A program made the translations under genes and the position numbers. A stretch of DNA of 64,000 nt from Paractinoplanes toevensis. GTDB lineage: Bacteria > Actinomycetota > Actinomycetes > Mycobacteriales > Micromonosporaceae. Shown in pieces: positions 51,281 to 59,178 of this stretch. The stretch spans positions 54,987-118,986 of the forward strand of contig NZ_BOQN01000092.1 in the NCBI RefSeq assembly GCF_018332695.1, in the 5' to 3' direction. The first letter of the stretch is position 1. Each line of letters opens with the position of its first letter. The notes beneath the pieces were generated by a model that searched no databases, was not told the DNA's origin, and saw only the letters and a list, made by a program, of their open reading frames with translations.

Positions 51281-52579
51281 GTGATGACATCGAACGTTGT
51301 GAGTCCACGGAAGAAGACCGACGGTGACGGGCGGCAGCTGTCACCGGAGCAGGCCGCTGCGGCGGCGATGGTGGCCGAGGCCAAGGCCCGCGGGTTGGAA
51401 CTGACCGGCCCTGACGGCTTGTTGAAGCTGTTCACCAAGAATGTGCTCGAGACCGCGTTGAACGAGGAAATCACCGAACACCTCGGCCACGAGAAGAACC
51501 AGGCCGCACGGGAGCGCGAGTCGACCAACGTCCGGAATGGCAGCCGCAGTAAGACGGTGATCTCGGATGCGGCCGGTGAAGTCCGGATCGAGGTTCCCCG
51601 GGATCGGGAAGGAACGTTCGCGCCGCAGATCGTCAAGAAACGGCAACGCCGGCTGACCGAGGTCGACGAGATCGTCCTGTCGTTGTACGCGAAAGGAATG
51701 ACGACGGGAGAAATATCCGCGCATTTCGCGGAGATCTACGGCGCGTCGGTATCGAAGGAAACAATCTCGCGGATCACCGACAAAGTCGTCGCGGAGATGA
51801 CTGAATGGTCGACCCGGCCGCTCGACAGCGTCTACGTGGCCGTGTTCATCGACGCGATCATGGTCAAGGTCCGCGAGGGACAGGTCGCGAACCGGCCGAT
51901 CTACGCGGCCATCGGCGTCACCGTCGACGGTCGGAAGGACGTGCTGGGCCTTTGGGCTGGTACCGGAGGCGAGGGCGCCAAGTTCTGGATGAGCGTGCTG
52001 ATCGACATGAAGAACCGCGGCGTTCGGGATGTGTTCTTCGTCGTCTGCGACGGGCTCAAAGGACTGCCGGACACGGTCGAGGCCGTGTGGCCGGAAGCGA
52101 TCGTCCAGACCTGCATCATTCATTTGATCCGCAATACGTTCCGGCTGACCTCCCGCAGAGACGCCGACGCGATCAAGAAGGACATTAAACCGATCTACAC
52201 CGCGGTCAACGCGGACGCCGCACTGGCCGCTCTTGATGATCTGGAGGAGAAATGGGGTAGTCGATACCGGGCGATGATCCGGCTCTGGCGTGACGCGTGG
52301 AACGAGTTCATCCCGTTCCTCGACTACGACGTCGAGATCAGAACCGTGATCTGCTCAACGAACGCGATCGAGTCTCTGAACGCCCGCTACCGGCGCGCCG
52401 TCCGCGCCCGCGGACATTTCCCGACCGAACAAGCCGCGATGAAATGCCTGTACCTTGTGACCCGCAGCCTGGACCCCACCGGGACCGGCCGCGCCCGATG
52501 GACGATGCGTTGGAAGCCCGTACTGAACGCCTTCGCCATCACCTTCGGTGACCGCTGGCCGGCCGCCGAAACCTACTAA
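51281..52579 (+). CDS. IS256-family (Mutator-type) transposase
   Basis: A 432-residue DDE transposase. N-terminal part LFTKNVLETALNEEITEHLGHEK is the IS256 signature. The catalytic residues lie in VAVFIDAIMVKVREG (Asp), FFVVCDGLKGL (Asp) and STNAIESLNARYRRAVRARGHFP (Glu). Length and order are those of a complete enzyme and no frameshift is seen. Start is a GTG at 51281 or the ATG directly after it at 51284. Confidence 0.95.
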   Translation: MMTSNVVSPRKKTDGDGRQLSPEQAAAAAMVAEAKARGLELTGPDGLLKLFTKNVLETALNEEITEHLGHEKNQAARERESTNVRNGSRSKTVISDAAGEVRIEVPRDREGTFAPQIVKKRQRRLTEVDEIVLSLYAKGMTTGEISAHFAEIYGASVSKETISRITDKVVAEMTEWSTRPLDSVYVAVFIDAIMVKVREGQVANRPIYAAIGVTVDGRKDVLGLWAGTGGEGAKFWMSVLIDMKNRGVRDVFFVVCDGLKGLPDTVEAVWPEAIVQTCIIHLIRNTFRLTSRRDADAIKKDIKPIYTAVNADAALAALDDLEEKWGSRYRAMIRLWRDAWNEFIPFLDYDVEIRTVICSTNAIESLNARYRRAVRARGHFPTEQAAMKCLYLVTRSLDPTGTGRARWTMRWKPVLNAFAITFGDRWPAAETY

Positions 52580-52584
52580 CCGAA

Positions 52585-52615
52585 GAGCCGGAAACACCGA
52601 TCTTGGTACGGACCC
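52585..52615 (-). repeat. Right terminal inverted repeat of the IS256-family element
   Basis: Read on the minus strand it begins GGGTCCGTACCAAGATCGG and pairs with the left end. It lies six bases after the transposase stop. Confidence 0.85.
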
Positions 52616-52623
52616 CCTCCACT

Positions 52624-53370
52624 TGGCGGGCGGTCTGGTTGTGGGGGCTGGTCGGGCTGCGGCGGGCGGTCTGGTTGTGGGGGCTGGTCCGGTTGCGGGC
52701 GATGGACCCCGATGTGGGGAGGCACCGGCTGCCGGTGGCGCCCGGCTGTCGGTGATGCTCTGGTTGCCGGCGAGGACCAGGCTGTCGGCGGCGGCTCGGG
52801 CGTGCGTGATGGCCCGAATGCTGGCGATGGCCCGAATGCTGGCGACGGCCCGGACGTGATCGATGGGCTGATGCCGTGGGTGCTGCGGCCGCTGCCGCGG
52901 GACCGGCCGTTGTGGTGGGCGGTTCTTGCCGGTGGCGGTTCCGGTCGCCGCGGGCGGGGCCGGGACTACCGGTGAGGCCGGCAAATGCGGTCAGCCCGCC
53001 GCTGGGGAGCGCGAGCCGGCGACCGGGCCGCTCGGCCGCCGGCTCGCGCTCGTTGCCGGGGACGTGCGGCGGCGCCGGACCGAGACCGCCGGGCCGGCGC
53101 CTACCGCGCTGCTCGGTGAGTGGTTTCGGCTGTCTGCGGCGGTGGGGGGATATCGGGTGGCACATGGCTCGGCAGTGGTGGCTGCACCGTCTCGTGGAGC
53201 TGTCCTGTCTCGACACGCTCGTGGTCACCGTCGTCGCCGACCCGGAATGGCGCCTCGACCTCGATCGGCTTCGGCCCGCGCTGTGGGCCGAGCTGATCGG
53301 CATTGCGGGGAACGCGCATGGTGAGGGGTGAGGCGCGGGCGACCGACGCCCGCGCACGGAGGTGAGATCC
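52624..53370. other. Low-complexity stretch without a clear gene, right flank of the insertion element
   Basis: All six frames are open for long stretches because the DNA is very GC-rich and repetitive. It starts with a 36-bp tandem duplication (52626-52697) and has a second short repeat (GATGGCCCGAATGCTGGC, twice near 52808-52845). A plus-strand frame at 53164-53331 gives a plausible small protein (MARQWWLHRLVELSCLDTLV...), but its start lacks a ribosome binding site and I cannot support it as a gene. Confidence 0.4.
52626..52697 (+). repeat. 36-bp tandem duplication
   Basis: Two adjacent copies of a 36-bp unit beginning GGCGGGCGGTCTGGTTGTGG; they differ at two positions (C/G and C/T-type changes near the end of the unit). 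Confidence 0.8.
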
Positions 53371-54753
53371 GTGGAAGTGCGACGATTACGCAGACTCGTG
53401 ACCGGGACGGCCGTGGTGGTGGCGGTCGCCGTCACCTCGGTGGCGCCGGCGGTCGCGTCGGACACCACGCCGGGGCAGGCACAGGTGTTCACCCGTGGCT
53501 ACGACACCGCCAACGTGGCGAGCCTGACCTTCGACCTGGACTGGCGCACCGGGACGGCCGCCGAGCAGGCGGTCAGCCGGGCCAATTTCGAGACCGTGCT
53601 GCAGGTGCTCGCGGCGAACGGCATCGTCGGCGCGTTCGGGATGACCGGGCGGTTCGCCGAGCAGAACCCGGCCGACGCGCGGCGGGTGGTGGCGGCCGGG
53701 CACAAGATCATCAACCACAGTTACAGCCACCCGGACTTCATGACCCTGACCCAGGCGCAGCGCTGGGATCAGCTGGACCGGACCGAGGCGGCTTTCCGGG
53801 CGGCCGGCGTCAGCTCGGCCGGCTGGTTCCGGGCACCGTACCGCTCCGGCTACCTGGACGCGGGCCTCAACCGGGACCTGGCCGCGCGTGGTTTCTACGT
53901 CAACCTGGACTGGACCTTCGACACCACCGGTTACCAGGGAGCAGACTGGCCGACGGTGAGTTCCCGGATCGACCGGTTCACGGTCCCGGGCACGATCATC
54001 GTGATGCACGTGTCGATTCCGTCCAGCGATCCGGGCCACCTTCAGCAGATCATCGACAAGCTCAAGGGCATGGGGTACGCCTTCGTCAGTCCCTGGCAGG
54101 CGGTCACCCGCGGGCCGATCCGCGACAAATACCTCGCGGCGGGCGGGGCGTCCTCGGTGTTCGGGGCGGCCACGACCGGTGATCTGGACGCCACCGCCGC
54201 GGATACCGCGGTGCAGTGGTTCCAGGGCGGCCGGATCTACCACTCGCCGACGACCGGCACCCGTTATGTCCGGGGTGCGATCCTCACCAAGTACCGGGCG
54301 ATCGGCACCGTCACCTCGGTGCTCGGCTTCCCGATCTCCGACGAGTCGGCCGGGGCCGGTGGTGGCTGGTACAACCACTTCCAGGGCGGGTCGATCTACT
54401 GGTCGGCGGCGACCGGCGCGCACTCGGTGCAGGGCGGTATCCGTACGAAATGGTGGTCGTTGGGGTCTGAATCGGGGTTCCTGGGCTATCCGCGCTCCGA
54501 CGAGACGAAGTTGACCGGTGGATACGGGTCGCAGTTCCAGGGCGGCAACGTCTACTGGACGGCGAACACCGGCGCGCACGAGGTGCACGGCGGCATCCTC
54601 ACGAAATACCTCTCGATCGGCGCCATGGGCAGCGCGCTCGGCGCACCCACCAGCGACGAGTACGTGGTCACCGGCGGTTACCGCAACGACTTCCAGCACG
54701 GCGCCATCGTCTGGTCCTCGGCGACCGGAACGGCCACGGTGATCAACAGCTAG
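53371..54753 (+). CDS. Secreted polysaccharide-deacetylase-like protein with LGFP repeats
   Basis: A 460-residue secreted protein: signal peptide (about residues 1-30, ending APAVASD), a NodB-type deacetylase domain (about 45-245) and four LGFP repeats (about 250-455; each reads like FQGGxxYWSxxTGAHxVxGGIxTKY). The zinc His motif GHKIINHSYSHPDF and RAPYRSGY are intact, but the first motif, normally TFDDG, reads TFDLDW, so the metal Asp is shifted. LGFP repeats bind cell-wall material. It may modify peptidoglycan or arabinogalactan. GTG at 53371 follows GGAGG by eight bases. Confidence 0.85.
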   Translation: MEVRRLRRLVTGTAVVVAVAVTSVAPAVASDTTPGQAQVFTRGYDTANVASLTFDLDWRTGTAAEQAVSRANFETVLQVLAANGIVGAFGMTGRFAEQNPADARRVVAAGHKIINHSYSHPDFMTLTQAQRWDQLDRTEAAFRAAGVSSAGWFRAPYRSGYLDAGLNRDLAARGFYVNLDWTFDTTGYQGADWPTVSSRIDRFTVPGTIIVMHVSIPSSDPGHLQQIIDKLKGMGYAFVSPWQAVTRGPIRDKYLAAGGASSVFGAATTGDLDATAADTAVQWFQGGRIYHSPTTGTRYVRGAILTKYRAIGTVTSVLGFPISDESAGAGGGWYNHFQGGSIYWSAATGAHSVQGGIRTKWWSLGSESGFLGYPRSDETKLTGGYGSQFQGGNVYWTANTGAHEVHGGILTKYLSIGAMGSALGAPTSDEYVVTGGYRNDFQHGAIVWSSATGTATVINS

Positions 54754-54802
54754 GGACCTTCACCGGAGAGAAACCCTTGGCGTCCTGGCCGGCGATGGTC
54801 AT
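54743..54802 (-). CDS. Possible 19-residue peptide with a strong ribosome binding site
   Basis: MTIAGQDAKGFSPVKVPSC starts with ATG five bases after GGAGG and ends in Cys at a TGA inside the antisense of the preceding gene. No family is recognised. It may be a real small peptide, a leader, or the surviving 5' end of a deleted gene; nothing follows it on this strand. Confidence 0.3.
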   Translation of the reverse strand: MTIAGQDAKGFSPVKVPSC

Positions 54803-54935
54803 GGTGTCCTCCTCGATCGATGTTCTCAGCGATCAGGCTCCTCTCCGGCGGGGGCGGGCACCCGGGTCCAAATGCCCGTTCCGGCCGGGACTTTCGACCC
54901 TCACTTCTCGACGGCCGCCGCGGGAAGGTGTAGCC

Positions 54936-55523
54936 ATGCGCGCGAAGGACATCATGAGCAGCCCGGTGCACACCGTCCCGCAGACCGCGTCGATCGAGGC
55001 CGCCGCGCTGCTGATCACGGCGAGGTCGGTGACCGCGCTGCCGGTGCTCGACGCGGCCGGCCGGCTGGTCGGCATGGTCAGCGAGGGCGACCTGCTGCGC
55101 CACCGGGTGCCCGCCGACCCGACCGCGCACATCCGGCGGCGGCCCGACGCCGATCCGGCCGACCGGCCGGCCATGGTCGTCGAGGTCATGTCGCCCGGCC
55201 CGGTCACCACCCGGCCCGACGCCGACGTGGCCGAGACGATGCTGTCCTGCGACGTGCGCAGCCTGCCGGTGGTGGCCGATGGCGCGGTCGTCGGCATCAT
55301 CAGCCGCCGCGACATCCTGCGGGCGATGGTGCGCGGCGACGACGTCCTGGCGGCCGAAATTCAACACCGACTTGATGAGTACGGCGGGGGCAGGCGCTGG
55401 ACCGCGACGGTCGAGACCGGTGTCGCTCATCTCGGCGGCACCTTCCCGGACGACATCGAGCGGGGCATAGTGCTGGTGCTGGCCCGCACGGTTCCCGGGG
55501 TGGCCGCCGTCAAGATCGGATGA
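54936..55523 (+). CDS. CBS-pair protein with C-terminal BON-like domain
   Basis: A 195-residue protein: two CBS motifs (about 5-55, AKDIMSSPVHTVPQTASIEAAALL to LVGMVSEGDLL; about 75-130, VVEVMSPGPVTTRPDADVAETML to VVGIISRRDIL) and a C-terminal BON-like stretch (about 135-195, AEIQHRLDEYGGGRRWTATVETGVAHLGGTFPDDIERGIVLVLARTVPGVAAVKIG). CBS pairs bind adenosyl ligands such as AMP or ATP; this architecture is frequent among actinobacterial hypoxia/dormancy proteins. GGAAGG precedes the ATG at 54936. Confidence 0.88.
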   Translation: MRAKDIMSSPVHTVPQTASIEAAALLITARSVTALPVLDAAGRLVGMVSEGDLLRHRVPADPTAHIRRRPDADPADRPAMVVEVMSPGPVTTRPDADVAETMLSCDVRSLPVVADGAVVGIISRRDILRAMVRGDDVLAAEIQHRLDEYGGGRRWTATVETGVAHLGGTFPDDIERGIVLVLARTVPGVAAVKIG

Positions 55524-55647
55524 TCGGCATTGATCCCCGGGCGTCGCTGGTCCGTGAGTCAGGGCAGCAGGTCCCGCCCGGCCGGGACGGAAGTCCCTGC
55601 CCCGTGGCGGGGCAGGTGACAAGCATGACCGGTGGGAGGCGATGGAG

Positions 55648-55917
55648 ATGTTCTACCTGATCGTGGTCAGCGCGATGATCATCACGATTCTGGCGGTCAG
55701 TGCCTGGACCTGGCCGGGGCTCGCGCAGGAGGCCTCGGAGGGCCAGCCGGCGCCCGAGCCGTCCACCGCGGTGGAAAGCCTCGAGGGCGTGCTCGTCACC
55801 CAGCTGATGGCCGGCGAGATCACCACCGCGCAGTACCGGCGGGCCGTCGAAGGCCTCGCCGCCCGCGACGACGACCGCCACCCGATGGCCGTGCCACCGG
55901 AGACCGGCACCGCCTGA
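55648..55917 (+). CDS. Small membrane protein with SHOCT-like tail
   Basis: An 89-residue protein with one N-terminal transmembrane helix (FYLIVVSAMIITILAVSAW) and a C-terminal helical motif LVTQLMAGEITTAQYRRAVEGLAAR that matches the short SHOCT oligomerisation motif in form. ATG at 55648 is eight bases after GGGAGG; an ATG at 55642 would lie too close to it. Role unknown; it follows the CBS gene by about 120 bases on the same strand. Confidence 0.7.
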   Translation: MFYLIVVSAMIITILAVSAWTWPGLAQEASEGQPAPEPSTAVESLEGVLVTQLMAGEITTAQYRRAVEGLAARDDDRHPMAVPPETGTA

Positions 55918-55945
55918 CGGGCGGGACCTTAGGCCCGCCCCGACC
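55918..55945 (+). terminator. Hairpin after the SHOCT-like gene
   Basis: GGGCGGG-A-CC pairs with GG-C-CCGCCC around TTA directly after the stop codon. No T-run. Confidence 0.45.
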
Positions 55946-55992
55946 GGTCCATGGCCGGCGCCGCACGGCATCCGGCAGGCTAGCGTTCGGGT

Positions 55993-56106
55993 ATGGGCAG
56001 TGAAGCAGTTTCATGCAGCACCACCGCCACGTTCGACCTGGCGGTTGCGCACGCGATGCGTCATCGGGCGCCGCCGCGGATTCGACTCCCGAGGTCGCCC
56101 TACTGA
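55993..56106 (+). CDS. Possible 37-residue small protein
   Basis: MGSEAVSCSTTATFDLAVAH followed by an Arg/Pro-rich tail ending RSPY. No ribosome binding site is obvious, although the ATG lies soon after a TAGCGT-like -10 step, so a leaderless message is possible. I recognise no family and give it low confidence. Confidence 0.25.
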   Translation: MGSEAVSCSTTATFDLAVAHAMRHRAPPRIRLPRSPY

Positions 56107-56109
56107 GCA

Positions 56110-57378
56110 TCAGCGGGTGAGGACCGGGGCGAGCACCTCGTGGACGTACGTGTTGGGGTGTTGGCCGGTGAAACGGTCGGCCAGCGGGCCGGACGCGGTG
56201 ATCGGGACGCTCTGGCCGGTGTGTGATTCGGTGGTCCAGTCCAGGTTGAAGCGCAGCGTGCTGCCCCTGATCGGGAACGGGCCGTCCTCGGCCGAGACGC
56301 CGTCGCCGGACTCGTCGGTGGTGGCGGTGTCCTCGACGGCCAGGCCGCCGGTCTCGTGGTCGCCGGTCACGATCAGCAGCGTGTCGGGGTGTGCGGCCGC
56401 GTAGTCGCGGGCCACCGTGACCGCCTTCTCCAGCTCGCCCATCGCCTGCAGGGTGCGGCGGCCGTTGTTGTTGTGCGCGAACTCGTCGACCGCCTCCTCC
56501 TCGACGAACAGGAGGAAGCCGTTGCGTTCGGTGGACAGGGTGGCCAGTGCCGTGCGGGTCATGGTGGCCAGGCTGACCGGCGGGTCGTACACGTCGCCCT
56601 GGCCCTCCGGGTGCTGCTGGAACATCTCCTCGTTGGCGAACAGGCCGAGCAGTTTGCCGCGCCGGGCGGCGGTGAGCTGGGCGGCGGTGGAGACGTACTG
56701 GTAGCCGTTGGCGCGGGCCCGGGCGATCAGGTCGCCCTTGGTGCCGCGGCTGCCCTCCTCCGGGTCGGCGGCCGGCTGGTCGGGGTACGCGCCGGGCCGC
56801 CCGGCCGGCAGCCACCAGTCCTCGCCGCCGCCCAGGATGACGTCGGGCCTGCTGACGTCGAGGTACTGGCGGGCGATGTCGTCCTGGGCGGCCCGGTCGG
56901 TGCTGTTGGCGAAGAACGCGGCCGGGCTGGCGTCGGTCACCTGGGCGGTGGTGACCAGGCCGGTGGCCTTCCCGGCCGCCTTGGCCTGGGCGCCGAGCGT
57001 GGGCAGCGGCCGGCCGGCGACGTCGACGCTGATGGCACCGTTGTAGGTGCGCTGACCGGTGGCCCAGGCGCTGGCTCCGGCGGCCGAGTCGGTGACCGCG
57101 GTCGCCGGGTCGCGCGGGCTGGTGGTGAGCTGGCCGGACACCGGCAGCGAGTCCATCGTCAACCGGCCGTCGAAGCCCGCGTAGAACAGCCGGGCAGCCT
57201 CGCGGTGGGCGGCGGCCATGCCGTCACCGTTGATGAAGATGACGTTGCGCGCGGTTGGCCGGCCTTTCGCGGCCGGCCCGGCGTCGGCCCGGCTGGTGGC
57301 CCGGGCCACGGCAAACCCGCCGGCGGCGACGGCGGCGGCGAGGACCGGCGCCAGCCATTTCACGGTACGGACGACCAT
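56110..57378 (-). CDS. phoA: Secreted alkaline phosphatase (PhoA-type)
   Basis: A 422-residue exported enzyme: N-terminal signal/anchor (VKWLAPVLAAAVAAGGFAVA), first metal Asp in NVIFINGDGM, nucleophile Ser in AVTDSAAGASAWATG, the metal cluster in EEAVDEFAHNNN and VTGDHETGG, and the last His in TESHTGQS. It releases phosphate from organic esters outside the cell. GGGAGG lies six bases before the ATG at 57378. Such genes are usually PhoP-controlled; GTTCACC-like and GTTAAC/GTTGCC repeats lie upstream (57460-57553), but I cannot assign a PHO box with confidence. Confidence 0.9.
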   Translation of the reverse strand: MVVRTVKWLAPVLAAAVAAGGFAVARATSRADAGPAAKGRPTARNVIFINGDGMAAAHREAARLFYAGFDGRLTMDSLPVSGQLTTSPRDPATAVTDSAAGASAWATGQRTYNGAISVDVAGRPLPTLGAQAKAAGKATGLVTTAQVTDASPAAFFANSTDRAAQDDIARQYLDVSRPDVILGGGEDWWLPAGRPGAYPDQPAADPEEGSRGTKGDLIARARANGYQYVSTAAQLTAARRGKLLGLFANEEMFQQHPEGQGDVYDPPVSLATMTRTALATLSTERNGFLLFVEEEAVDEFAHNNNGRRTLQAMGELEKAVTVARDYAAAHPDTLLIVTGDHETGGLAVEDTATTDESGDGVSAEDGPFPIRGSTLRFNLDWTTESHTGQSVPITASGPLADRFTGQHPNTYVHEVLAPVLTR

Positions 57379-57539
57379 GGTGCCCTCCCTGAACTCCCCA
57401 CCGAGTAAACGCCCGGTCGCCACCGTGCAGGAGTTCCGGGGGTGAAATGCCGGATCCTTCGGAAGTTCACCCGTCAGATGAGGACGCCGGCCACGGTCAG
57501 GAGCTCTATTGACAACCTTGAAATAGTCGGGCAACGTCT

Positions 57540-57553
57540 TGTTAACGTTCACA
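57540..57553. promoter_or_regulatory. LacI-type operator candidate in the phoA/arabinofuranosidase divergent region
   Basis: TGTTAACGTTCACA is palindromic around a central AACGTT with one mismatched pair, the form of LacI/GalR operators (central CG). It is 68 bases before the arabinofuranosidase start and 26 bases downstream of a TTGACA-like -35 (57509-57514). A sugar-responsive repressor is inferred. Confidence 0.5.
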
Positions 57554-57620
57554 TCAGGGTGACTCCCCAGCAGCGTCCAGCCGATCTGGCCCTGTTTCGC
57601 CTGCCCGCGAAAGGCACCCC

Positions 57621-59096
57621 ATGCGTCTGCGATCCCCCTGGCTGGCTGCGCTGGCCACCGCCGTCCTCACGGCCGTCTCCCTCGTCGCGATCGGCGGCAA
57701 CGCCAGCGCCGCCGGCACCGGCCCGTGCGACATCTACGCCTCCGGCGGCACCCCCTGCGTCGCCGCGCACAGCACCACCCGGGCCCTGTTCGGCTCCTAC
57801 TCGGGCTCGCTCTACCAGGTTCGCCGCTGGTCCGACGGCGCGACCTCGAACATCGGCGTGCTCAGCGCCGGCGGTTACGCCAACGCGGCCACTCAGGACT
57901 CGTTCTGCTCCGGCACCTACTGCACGATCGTCCGGATCTACGACCAGACGACCCGGCACAACGACCTGACCATCGCCCCGGGCGGCGGCGCCAACCCCAC
58001 CGCCGACCAGGGCTCCAACGCGGCCGCACTGCCGGTCACGGCCGGCGGGCACAAGGTGTACGGCGTGTACATCTCCGCCGGTAACGGCTACCGCAACAAC
58101 GCGACCAACGGCGTCGCTACCGGTAGCGCCCCCGAGGGCATGTACATGGTCACCGAGGGCACCCACGTCAACGACCGGTGCTGCTTCGACTACGGCAACG
58201 CCGAGACCAACAACCTGGACACCGGCAACGGTGACATGGACGCCATCTACTTCGGCAACCTGTGCTGGTTCTCGCCCTGCGCCACCGGCCCGCGGGTGGC
58301 GGCCGACCTGGAGAACGGCCTGTTCGCCGGCGGCAACGGCTCCAACACCGCGAACACCGGCCGGAACAGCGCGTTCGTCACCGCGGTGCTGAAGAACAAC
58401 GGCACCTCGACGTACGCCATCAAGGACGGCAACGCCCAGTCCGGCGGCCTCGCCACCCGGTACAACGGTGCGCTGCCGACCCAGTCCGGCTACCGGCCGA
58501 TGACCAAGCAGGGCGCGATCATCCTGGGCATCGGCGGCGACAACAGCAACGGCTCGGTCGGCTCGTTCTTCGAGGGCGTGATGACCAGCGGTTACCCGTC
58601 GGACGCCACGGAGAACTCGGTCCAGTCGAACATCGTCGCGGTCGGTTACTCCAAGAGCGTCACGTTCCCGGTGAACGGCGCGACCTACCGGCTGACCAAC
58701 CTGCAGAGCGGCAAGCTGCTCGACGCGGTCAACTGCGGCACCGCCAACGGCACCGCGATCGACCAGTGGCAGGCCCTGGGCAACACCTGCCAGCAGTGGC
58801 GCTTCAACAACGTCGGCGCCAACAAGTGGACGATCACCAACGTCAACGCGAACAAGGTGCTCGACGCGGTCAACTGCGGCCAGGCGCTCGGCACCGCGGT
58901 CAACCTGTGGAGCTCGCTGGGCAACACCTGCCAGCAGTGGGCGGTCATCCCGGCCGGCAACGGCCGGTACGAACTGGTCGTCGAGAACAGCGGCATGGTC
59001 CTGGACAACCAGGACTGCGGCACCGCCAACGGCACCTCGGCGCGGCTCTGGATGTGGCTGAACAACACCTGTCAGCTCTGGTCGATCGCCTCGTAA
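57621..59096 (+). CDS. abfB: Secreted alpha-L-arabinofuranosidase (GH54) with ricin-type lectin domain
   Basis: A 491-residue secreted enzyme: signal peptide (about 1-30, ending NASAAG), a GH54 AbfB catalytic domain (about 31-350) with CCFDYGNAE, whose Glu is the GH54 nucleophile, and GIGGDNSNGSVGSFFEGV, whose Asp is the acid/base, and a ricin B-type (CBM13) lectin (about 355-491) with three QxW-type repeats (CQQWRF, CQQWAV, CQLWSI). It removes arabinose side chains from arabinoxylan or pectin. A terminator follows. Confidence 0.93.
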   Translation: MRLRSPWLAALATAVLTAVSLVAIGGNASAAGTGPCDIYASGGTPCVAAHSTTRALFGSYSGSLYQVRRWSDGATSNIGVLSAGGYANAATQDSFCSGTYCTIVRIYDQTTRHNDLTIAPGGGANPTADQGSNAAALPVTAGGHKVYGVYISAGNGYRNNATNGVATGSAPEGMYMVTEGTHVNDRCCFDYGNAETNNLDTGNGDMDAIYFGNLCWFSPCATGPRVAADLENGLFAGGNGSNTANTGRNSAFVTAVLKNNGTSTYAIKDGNAQSGGLATRYNGALPTQSGYRPMTKQGAIILGIGGDNSNGSVGSFFEGVMTSGYPSDATENSVQSNIVAVGYSKSVTFPVNGATYRLTNLQSGKLLDAVNCGTANGTAIDQWQALGNTCQQWRFNNVGANKWTITNVNANKVLDAVNCGQALGTAVNLWSSLGNTCQQWAVIPAGNGRYELVVENSGMVLDNQDCGTANGTSARLWMWLNNTCQLWSIAS

Positions 59097-59106
59097 CGAA
59101 AACCGG

Positions 59107-59136
59107 CGGCCCGCCGGCCGATGTGCCGGCGGGCCG
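59107..59136 (+). terminator. Terminator after the arabinofuranosidase gene
   Basis: CGGCCCGCCGGC and its exact inverse flank CGATGT; a CTTTT run follows six bases later. Confidence 0.85.
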
Positions 59137-59178
59137 ATCCGTCTTTTCCTATGGGTTATGTGGGGATAGGCTCCGGTC

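Larger units (their letters stand above)
51203..52623. mobile_element. IS256-family insertion sequence with 8-bp target duplication
   Basis: The element spans 51211-52615 (1405 bp). The left end (GGGACTGTGCCAGGAGCGGT...) and the right end read in reverse (GGGTCCGTACCAAGATCGGT...) are imperfect terminal inverted repeats of about 30 bp, with the run CGGTGTTTCCGGC identical in both. CCTCCACT occurs directly outside both ends (51203-51210 and 52616-52623), the 8-bp target duplication expected of IS256. Intact ends, duplication and transposase suggest a recent, possibly still active, insertion. Confidence 0.92.

Noticed and set aside
53164..53331. Possible small protein MARQWWLHRLVELSCLDTLV...
   Set aside because: The sequence looks protein-like but the frame runs far upstream through repeats, the Met lacks a ribosome binding site, and no family is recognised, so it is noted only inside the region entry.
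56060..56105. tRNA-like 3' end (GATTCGACTCCCGAGG)
   Set aside because: The T-arm-like stretch has no matching acceptor, D or anticodon arms within 90 bases upstream on this strand.
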